Of a DNA stretch of 9,490 nucleotides, positions 4,991 to 9,490 are shown one piece after another (positions within the stretch are counted from its first letter, which is position 1; each line of letters opens with the position of its first letter). A program made the position numbers and the translations under genes. The DNA is from Conexibacter sp. (GTDB lineage: Bacteria; Actinomycetota; Thermoleophilia; Solirubrobacterales; Solirubrobacteraceae): contig JAOPZD010000106.1 in NCBI GenBank assembly GCA_025964295.1, positions 1-9,490 on the forward strand, read 5' to 3'. The notes under the pieces were generated by a model. That model made no database searches. It had not been told where the DNA came from and saw only the letters and a list, made by a program, of their open reading frames with translations.

Positions 4991-6643
4991 ATGCTCCACG
5001 AGCTGCGCGTCGAGAACCTCCTGCTGATCGAGCGGGCCGAGCTGCGGCTGGCCGCGGGCCTGAACGTCCTCACGGGCGAGACGGGCGCGGGCAAGACCGT
5101 CCTGGCCCATGCGCTGGACCTGCTGCTCGGCGGCCGGGCGAAGTCGGGCATCGTCCGGCCGGGCGCGGCCGAGGCCTACGTCGAGGGCGTGTTCGACCTC
5201 CCCGACGGGCTGCGCTCGCTGCTCGGCGACCGCGTGGCGCCGGACGCCGACGAGCTCGTGCTGGCGCGGCGGGTGTCGTCCGAGGGCCGCACGCGGGCCT
5301 ACCTGAACGGGCGCAGCGCCTCGGTGGCGGACCTGCGCGAGGCGGCCGAGGGGCTGATCTCGTTCTACGGCCAGCACGAGCACCGCAAGCTGACGCTCGC
5401 CTCCGCCCAGCTGGAGCTGCTCGACGGCGCGTGCGGTCCGGCGCAGGCGGCGCGGCGCGAGCGCTACGCGACGCTGCACGCCCGCGTGCGGGCGCTCGAG
5501 GGCTCGCTGGAGGAGCTGCGCGAGCGCGCGGGCGCGCGCGATCGCGAGCTGGACCTGCTGCAGTTCGAGCTGGCCGAGATCGAGGCGGCGGAGCCGTCGG
5601 AGGCCGAGGAGGCCGAGCTGACCGGGCGCCGCGACCGGCTGCGCCACGTCGAGGCGCTGCGCGGCGCGGCGATGGGCGCGTGCGAGGCGGTCGTCGCCGA
5701 CGAGGGCGGCGTCGCCGGCGTGCTGGCGTCGGCGGGCGCGCTGCTGGACGGCGTCGACGGGCTCGACCCGTCGCTGGACGCGCTCGGCGCCCGCTGGCGC
5801 GCGCTGGCCATCGAGGCCGACGACCTCGCGGGCGAGCTGCGGTCCTACGGCGAGGGCCTCGACGCCGAGGGGTCCGACCTGGACGTCATCGAGGAGCGCC
5901 TGGCCGCCTGGGACCGGCTGAAGCGCAAGCACGGCGGCACGATCGCCGCGGTGCTCGCCCACGCCGACACGTGCCGCGCGCGGATCGCCGACGTGGACCG
6001 CGCCGAGGTCGCGCTCGAGGAGGCCCAGGCCGAGCTGAGCGCGGCGCGCACCGCCCGCGCCGCGCTGGCCGCCGAGCTGCACAAGGCGCGCGTGAAGGCC
6101 GGCAAGACGCTGGCGGTCGACGTCCGCGCCCGGCTCGCCGAGCTGGCGATGGAGGCCGCGACGTTCGCGGTCTCGCTCGAGGAGCGCGAGGCCGGGCCCA
6201 CCGGCACCGACGCGGTCGAGTTCCTGATCGCGCCCAACCCGGGCGTGCCGGCCGCGCCGCTGCGCGAGACGGCCTCCGGCGGCGAGCTGTCGCGCATCAT
6301 GCTCGCCCTGCTCGGCTCGGCCAACGCCTCGGGCTCCTCCGTCCTGGTCTTCGACGAGATCGACGCCGGCATCGGCGGCCACACCGCCCGCTCGGTGGGC
6401 GAGCAGCTGCGCACGCTGTCGGCCGGCCGCCAGGTCGTCTGCATCACCCACCTGCCCCAGGTCGCATCGCTCGCGACCCGGCACTTCTCGATCGCCAAGG
6501 ACGTCGACCGCGAGCCGGCGATCACGACCGTCACCGAGCTGGCCGAGAAGCAGGTCGTCGGCGAGCTCGTGCGGATGCTCGGCGCCTCCGCCGACGACGT
6601 CGCGGCGCGCCGCCACGCCAAGGAGCTGCGCAAGGCGGCGTGA
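4991..6643 (+). CDS. recN: DNA repair protein RecN
   Basis: 550 residues, matching the roughly 550-residue RecN family (SMC-like ATPases that act early in double-strand break repair, on DNA in the nucleoid). The ATPase head is split as expected. The N-terminal half has MLHELRVENLLLIE and Walker A GETGAGKT (29-36), then YLNGR and FYGQHEHRKL (about 124-133), a RecN hallmark. The middle (about 150-380) is Glu-, Arg- and Ala-rich coiled coil. The C-terminal half has the ABC signature SGGELSR (429-435), Walker B VLVFDEIDAGIGG (451-463, Asp455-Glu456) and the ITHLPQVA segment. The protein ends RRHAKELRKAA. The ATG is the only start consistent with the conserved N-terminus. An SOS box and its own -10 precede it, so it is probably DNA-damage inducible independently of nadK. 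It converges on the cupin gene. Confidence 0.96.
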   Translation: MLHELRVENLLLIERAELRLAAGLNVLTGETGAGKTVLAHALDLLLGGRAKSGIVRPGAAEAYVEGVFDLPDGLRSLLGDRVAPDADELVLARRVSSEGRTRAYLNGRSASVADLREAAEGLISFYGQHEHRKLTLASAQLELLDGACGPAQAARRERYATLHARVRALEGSLEELRERAGARDRELDLLQFELAEIEAAEPSEAEEAELTGRRDRLRHVEALRGAAMGACEAVVADEGGVAGVLASAGALLDGVDGLDPSLDALGARWRALAIEADDLAGELRSYGEGLDAEGSDLDVIEERLAAWDRLKRKHGGTIAAVLAHADTCRARIADVDRAEVALEEAQAELSAARTARAALAAELHKARVKAGKTLAVDVRARLAELAMEAATFAVSLEEREAGPTGTDAVEFLIAPNPGVPAAPLRETASGGELSRIMLALLGSANASGSSVLVFDEIDAGIGGHTARSVGEQLRTLSAGRQVVCITHLPQVASLATRHFSIAKDVDREPAITTVTELAEKQVVGELVRMLGASADDVAARRHAKELRKAA

Positions 6644-6660
6644 GCCGCGCGCCGCGAGCC

Positions 6661-6690
6661 GCGCCGCCTCGACCTCACCGCAGGCGGCGC
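6661..6690. terminator. Shared hairpin between convergent recN and cupin genes
   Basis: GCGCCGCCT (6661-6669) and AGGCGGCGC (6682-6690) form a perfect 9-bp stem with a 12-nt loop. It begins 17 nt after the recN stop, and the cupin stop codon (6675-6677) lies in the loop. No T-tract follows on either strand, so it would act as a bidirectional hairpin terminator without a U-tail, or as a 3'-end stabiliser. Confidence 0.45.
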
Positions 6691-7115
6691 TCGGCGTCGG
6701 GCGACGCCTCCCAGAAGCCCTCCAGCTTCGCCGCGTCGTCGCGTTCCAGCCACGGCGACACCGCCCACAGCTCGACCGGCTCGTCACCCTCGTTGCGGAA
6801 CGAGCGCGGCGTCTGGGGGTCGACCCGCACGGCCATGGGCGCCGGCAACCGCAGGACGTCGTCGCCGCAGCGCATGGTCAGCGTCCCGCGGCTCACGAGG
6901 TAGAGCTCCTCGAGCTCCTCGTGGACGTGCGCGGTCCCGCGCTCGAAGTCGGTGTGCGGCGGGACGCGCTCGAAGGTGGCCGCCAGCTGCCGCGCGCCGA
7001 GCGCCTCGGTCAGCCGGCGCACCTCTCCCGGGATGTCGGTCCCGTCATGGACGTCGGCGACGTCCTGGGGGTCGACGGCCGCGTAGCCGTCCCTGCTCGG
7101 GTTCTGAGCGCTCAC
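6675..7115 (-). CDS. Cupin-domain protein
   Basis: A 146-residue single-domain cupin, cytosolic, without signal peptide. Cupin motif 1 is GTAHVHEELEELYLVSRG (60-77): His63, His65 and Glu70 are the expected metal ligands. Motif 2 (P91 to N108) reads PQTPRSFRN, in which the usual third histidine is Arg104; the Asn108 end is kept. Small cupins bind a divalent metal and act as dioxygenases, isomerases or sensors; with Arg in place of His, metal binding is uncertain. The gene starts with GTG at 7115, about 20 residues before the barrel region, with only a weak AGCAGG just upstream. It is divergent from the isochorismatase-SDR unit across 100 nt containing two inverted repeats, so shared regulation is plausible. 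Substrate unknown. Confidence 0.82.
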   Translation of the reverse strand: MSAQNPSRDGYAAVDPQDVADVHDGTDIPGEVRRLTEALGARQLAATFERVPPHTDFERGTAHVHEELEELYLVSRGTLTMRCGDDVLRLPAPMAVRVDPQTPRSFRNEGDEPVELWAVSPWLERDDAAKLEGFWEASPDAERRLR

Positions 7116-7157
7116 GCCTGCTTGGACGATCCAGGGCGGCGGAACTCATCGCCGTGC

Positions 7158-7171
7158 CGATCGAGCGATCG
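7158..7171. repeat. Paired palindrome CGATCG-AG-CGATCG
   Basis: Two CGATCG palindromes separated by AG give a direct and inverted repeat 10 bp upstream of the -35 hexamer of the hydrolase promoter. A binding site for a regulator of one or both divergent genes is possible, but CGATCG is not rare in GC-rich DNA. Confidence 0.3.
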
Positions 7172-7175
7172 CAAA

Positions 7176-7200
7176 GCTGAGTTGCATTTCAGGACTCAGC
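7176..7200. promoter_or_regulatory. Operator-like inverted repeat over the hydrolase promoter
   Basis: GCTGAGT (7176-7182) and ACTCAGC (7194-7200) are perfect 7-bp arms 11 bp apart. The repeat contains the whole -35 hexamer (7182-7187) and nearly all of the spacer, ending 3 bp before the -10. A dimeric repressor bound here would block RNA polymerase. No regulator gene is adjacent, so its identity is open. As RNA it would not be transcribed if the message is leaderless, which favours a DNA-binding role. Confidence 0.55.
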
Positions 7201-7209
7201 ACCTAGTCT
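7182..7209 (+). promoter_or_regulatory. Promoter of the hydrolase-SDR unit
   Basis: -35 TTGCAT (7182-7187), 16-bp spacer, -10 TAGTCT (7204-7209, fits TANNNT). The -10 ends 6 nt before the ATG at 7216, so the message would be leaderless. No Shine-Dalgarno sequence is present in that space. Confidence 0.55.
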
Positions 7210-7215
7210 CGACGC

Positions 7216-7860
7216 ATGACCACCATCTACGAGTCCCCGCGCACCGCGCTGCTGATCGTCGATCCCTACAACGACTTCATGAGCGAGGGCGGCAAGTTGT
7301 ACGACGTGACCAAGCCCACCGCGGACGCCGTCGGCTTCTACGACAACATGCGCAAGCTGCTGCCGGCGGTCCGGGCCGCCGGCCTCCAGGTCTTCGTCGT
7401 CCCCCATCACCGGGCGCGCGACACCGACTTCGCGGGCTGGCACGCCGTCAACGCGCTGCAGGCCCAGGGCCGCGACATGAAGGCCTTCGCCGTGGACTCG
7501 TGGGGCGGCGAGTGGCACCCCGAGTTCGGTCCCCAGGAGGGCGACGTCGTCGTCGGCGAGCACTGGGCCCAGAACGGCTTCGCCAACACCGATCTCGACG
7601 CCCAGCTCACCCAGCACGGCATCGAGAACATCGTCCTGGTCGGCTTCATCGCGAACTCCTGCGTGGAGGCGACCGGGCGCTTCGGCATGGAGCTCGGCTA
7701 CCACGTGACGCTGATCAAGGACGCGACGGCGGCGTTCGACGCCGAGGGCATGGTCGCCGCGGCCGTCAACGGCCCGATGTACGCCCACGCGATCCTCAGC
7801 ACCGACGAGCTGCTCGGCGCGCTGCCGCAGCCGGCCCTCCACGCCCAGGGCCGAGGCTGA
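7216..7860 (+). CDS. Isochorismatase-like cysteine hydrolase
   Basis: 214 residues, the usual size of the isochorismatase-like cysteine hydrolase superfamily (nicotinamidases, carbamoyl and ether hydrolases, isochorismatases), predicted cytosolic. ALLIVDPYNDF carries the catalytic Asp16. VLVGFIANSCVEATGR carries the nucleophile Cys149, preceded by the expected turn. The third member, a Lys in most families, falls in the segment VVVGEHWAQNGFANTDLDAQL, where the position holds Gly114 or Glu115 and no Lys. I recall a subfamily with the EHW-x-Q-x-GFANTDLD pattern that also lacks this Lys, so this looks like a subfamily trait. The end GPMYAHAILSTDEL is also typical. The substrate cannot be told, probably a small amide or vinyl ether. 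The SDR gene begins 5 nt after the stop, so they form an operon. Confidence 0.85.
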   Translation: MTTIYESPRTALLIVDPYNDFMSEGGKLYDVTKPTADAVGFYDNMRKLLPAVRAAGLQVFVVPHHRARDTDFAGWHAVNALQAQGRDMKAFAVDSWGGEWHPEFGPQEGDVVVGEHWAQNGFANTDLDAQLTQHGIENIVLVGFIANSCVEATGRFGMELGYHVTLIKDATAAFDAEGMVAAAVNGPMYAHAILSTDELLGALPQPALHAQGRG

Positions 7861-7865
7861 TCGCG

Positions 7866-8618
7866 ATGGGCAGGCTGTCCGGCAAGGTCGCGGTCGTCAC
7901 CGGCGCGTCGAAGGGCATCGGAGCGGCCACCGCCAAGGCGCTCGCCGCCGACGGCGCCAAGGTCGTGGTCACCTACCTCACCGGGCGGGAGGGCGCCGGC
8001 GACGTCGTCGCCCAGATCGCCGACGGCGGGGGAGCCGCGGTCGCCATCAGGGCGGACGTGACCAAGGAGGCCGACGTCGTCGCCCTGTTCGACGAGACGG
8101 CGCAGCGCTACGGCGCCATCGACGTCCTGGTCAACAACGCCGGGGTCTTCGGCTTCGCGCCGCTGGCGTCGGTCACCGAGGACGAGTACCACCGCCAGTT
8201 CCAGGTCAACGTGCTGGGGCTGCTGCTCACGACCCGGATCGCGGTGCCCTACCTCGCCGCGCGGGGCGCCAGCATCATCAACATCAGCTCGGTGGTCAGC
8301 ACGCTGGCGCCCGTCTCCTCGGCGGTCTCCGGCGGCAGCAAGGCGGCGGTCGACGCCATCACCAAGTCGCTGGCCAAGGAGCTCGGGCCGCGCGGGATCC
8401 GCGTCAACGCGGTCAACCCGGGCGTGATCATGACCGAGGGCCTCGTGGCCGCCGGGCTGGCGGGCGGCGCCTTCGAGCAGGACGCGGTCGCGCTCACGCC
8501 GCTGGGACGCGTCGGGCAACCGGACGACATCGCGCTCCCGGTGGCCTTCCTGGCCTCCGACGACGCCCGCTGGATCACCGGCGAGACGATCATCGCCGCC
8601 GGCGGCGAGGGGATGTAG
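7866..8618 (+). CDS. SDR-family protein lacking the catalytic tyrosine
   Basis: 250 residues, close to the FabG/glucose-dehydrogenase-like classical SDR length. The nucleotide-binding motif TGASKGIG (13-20), NNAG (near 90), Asn115, Ser142 (INISSVVS) and Lys159 are all present, as are IRVNAVNPG and the C-terminal ITGETI-x-A-x-GGEGM. The YxxxK motif, however, reads SGGSK (155-159): the catalytic Tyr, exactly 13 residues after Ser142, is Ser155 (codon TCC at 8328-8330; TAC would give Tyr). Family knowledge says this Tyr is the proton donor/acceptor, so normal reductase activity should be lost or much reduced. The frame is otherwise intact and conserved. It overlaps nothing and starts 5 nt after the cysteine hydrolase, with which it is probably co-transcribed. 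The substrate is unknown. Confidence 0.9.
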   Translation: MGRLSGKVAVVTGASKGIGAATAKALAADGAKVVVTYLTGREGAGDVVAQIADGGGAAVAIRADVTKEADVVALFDETAQRYGAIDVLVNNAGVFGFAPLASVTEDEYHRQFQVNVLGLLLTTRIAVPYLAARGASIINISSVVSTLAPVSSAVSGGSKAAVDAITKSLAKELGPRGIRVNAVNPGVIMTEGLVAAGLAGGAFEQDAVALTPLGRVGQPDDIALPVAFLASDDARWITGETIIAAGGEGM

Positions 8619-8628
8619 CGCGCGACCG

Positions 8629-8657
8629 TTGAGTCCCGCGCGCGAGCGGTCCATACT
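8629..8657 (+). promoter_or_regulatory. Promoter of the DUF2255 gene
   Basis: -35 TTGAGT (8629-8634), 17-bp spacer, -10 CATACT (8652-8657). Both match the housekeeping consensus at four of six bases with ideal spacing. The -10 ends 8 nt before the ATG at 8666, so the leader would be zero to two bases. It lies in the 47-nt gap after the SDR stop. Confidence 0.5.
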
Positions 8658-8665
8658 CGAACGCC

Positions 8666-9046
8666 ATGGAGGGGCGCGCAGACGGCCTCATGGACCACCT
8701 GGCCGGGACCGACACGGTGCACATCGCCACGCAGCGGCGCGACGGCGGGGAGGTGGTGACGCCGATCTGGGCCGTCGTGGCCGACGGCGTCCCGTACATC
8801 CGCAGCGGCTACGGGCCCGACTCGCTCTGGTACCGGCGCGCGCTGCGCACCGGCCGCGCCGCCTTCGCCGACGGCGACACGCGCTACCCGGTCACGCTGG
8901 AGCGCGTGGCCGACGACGCCACGATCAGCGCCGTCGACCGGGCCTACGAGGCCAAGTACGCGTCCTATGCGGCCCCGCTGCGCCAGATGGTCGCCGCGGA
9001 GGCCCGGCCGGACACCCTGCGGGTCACCCCGGCCGGGGCCTCGTAG
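8666..9046 (+). CDS. DUF2255 family protein (flavin-split-barrel-like)
   Basis: A 126-residue cytosolic protein that follows the DUF2255 (PF10012) pattern: HIATQRRDGGEVVTPIWAVV (19-38), PYIRSGYGPDSLWYRRAL (43-60), a strand pair ending in YPVTLERV, then AVDRAYEAKYASYAAPL (about 89-105) and a terminal DTLRVTPAG. The fold resembles pyridoxamine-phosphate-oxidase-like and F420-dependent nitroreductase split barrels, so nucleotide or flavin binding is plausible; no activity is established for the family as far as I know. The ATG at 8666 is preceded by a good promoter and no leader; a second ATG at codon 9 is an alternative. It ends 17 nt before the convergent msrB stop. Confidence 0.78.
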   Translation: MEGRADGLMDHLAGTDTVHIATQRRDGGEVVTPIWAVVADGVPYIRSGYGPDSLWYRRALRTGRAAFADGDTRYPVTLERVADDATISAVDRAYEAKYASYAAPLRQMVAAEARPDTLRVTPAGAS

Positions 9047-9068
9047 CGCAGCGCGCGTGGGGGCTACG
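9042..9068. terminator. Inverted repeat spanning both convergent stop codons
   Basis: CGTAGC (9042-9047) and GCTACG (9063-9068) form a perfect 6-bp inverted repeat with a 15-nt GC-rich loop. Each arm contains the TAG stop of one gene (DUF2255 on plus, msrB on minus). It may act as a weak two-way terminator, but the arms are short and no T-tract follows. Confidence 0.25.
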
Positions 9069-9468
9069 CGGACGCCTCGGCGTCCAGCGTCATCGCGCAG
9101 CTGTTGATGCAGTAGCGCATCCCGCCCTTGTCGACCGGGCCATCGTCGAAGACGTGGCCCAGGTGGCCGCCGCACTTGGCGCACAGCGCCTCGGTCCGGA
9201 CCATGCCGTGCGAGGTGTCGGTGCGCAACTCGACGGCGTCGGCGAGCGCGGGGTCGGTGAACGACGGCCAGCCGGAGCCGGAGTCGAACTTGTCATCGGA
9301 GCGGAAGAGCTCGGCCTCACAGCCGGCACAGCGGTAGACGCCGGGCACCTTGGTGTCGACGTACTTGCCCGTGAACGGCGGCTCGGTGGCCTGCCGGCGC
9401 AGGACGGCGTACTGGTCGGGCGCGAGCTCCTCGCGCCACTGATCCTCGGTCTTTGCGATCTTGTCCAT
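9064..9468 (-). CDS. msrB: Peptide-methionine (R)-S-oxide reductase MsrB
   Basis: 134 residues, complete, typical of stand-alone cytosolic MsrB, which reduces methionine-R-sulfoxide in proteins. The start region DQWREELAPDQYAVLRRQATEPPFTGKY (9-36) is highly characteristic. Zinc is held by CAGC (Cys47, Cys50) and CAKC (Cys96, Cys99). FDSGSGWPSF (61-70), HLGHVFDDGP (102-111) and RYCINS (118-123) follow, with catalytic Cys120. At the usual resolving-cysteine position (FDSGCGW in many MsrBs) there is Ser65; another cysteine, Cys124, lies four residues after the catalytic one. The gene starts with ATG at 9468 with a weak AAGAG upstream. It converges on the DUF2255 gene. Confidence 0.95.
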   Translation of the reverse strand: MDKIAKTEDQWREELAPDQYAVLRRQATEPPFTGKYVDTKVPGVYRCAGCEAELFRSDDKFDSGSGWPSFTDPALADAVELRTDTSHGMVRTEALCAKCGGHLGHVFDDGPVDKGGMRYCINSCAMTLDAEASA

Positions 9469-9490
9469 GGCTCTTGGTCTCGGGTGGGGC

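Noticed and set aside
4673..6787. 704-codon minus-strand open frame antisense to recN
   Set aside because: It has no recognisable domain, is rich in Arg, Gln and Leu, and is explained by third-position GC bias of recN on the plus strand.
9070..9085. GGACGCC-TC-GGCGTCC palindrome near the end of msrB
   Set aside because: The loop would be only 2 nt (4 nt if one pair opens), the bases encode the C-terminal residues, and such repeats are common in GC-rich coding sequence.

Overview
The window is very GC-rich and densely packed, with nearly every base in or next to a gene. The gene order tlyA-nadK-recN, an actinobacterial-type SOS box (CGAAC-N4-GTTCG), TANNNT-like -10 elements placed directly against start codons, and a degenerate EAL-HDOD protein together suggest an actinobacterium. 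The class Thermoleophilia (Solirubrobacterales and relatives) is my best guess; this placement is inference from gene content and style, since the window holds no rRNA or other marker.

Layout. 1-188 (+) is the tail of an HSL-type alpha/beta hydrolase. 220-1047 (+) is a short-chain dehydrogenase (SDR) converging on 1061-2332 (-), an EAL-HDOD signalling protein. 2333-2833 is the only long non-coding stretch. It holds a CRP-like palindrome, a candidate -10 at the right distance for CRP class II activation, a start-codon-free transcribed stretch carrying a CCUCC motif, and a strong terminator-like hairpin. All of these are oriented on the minus strand ahead of the EAL-HDOD gene. 2834-3211 (+) is a DUF2294/MpsC-like gene. 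3239-6643 (+) is the conserved block tlyA, nadK (4-nt overlap) and recN, the last with its own SOS-box promoter. 6675-7115 (-) is a cupin gene, divergent from a two-gene unit at 7216-8618 (+): an isochorismatase-like cysteine hydrolase and an SDR that has lost its catalytic tyrosine. 8666-9046 (+) is a DUF2255 protein converging on 9064-9468 (-), methionine-R-sulfoxide reductase MsrB.

How the genes fit together. TlyA (rRNA methylation), NadK (NADP supply) and RecN (break repair) are housekeeping genes that sit together in many Gram-positive genomes. The cupin, hydrolase and SDR share a control region with an inverted repeat over the promoter and look like a small accessory metabolic locus of unknown substrate. 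MsrB and perhaps the cupin point to oxidative stress, but nothing links them directly.

The most interesting item is the 2380-2585 segment: either a CRP-activated small RNA of about 150 nt, or a terminator-controlled leader for the EAL-HDOD gene. I see no mobile element, CRISPR array, tRNA or rRNA.
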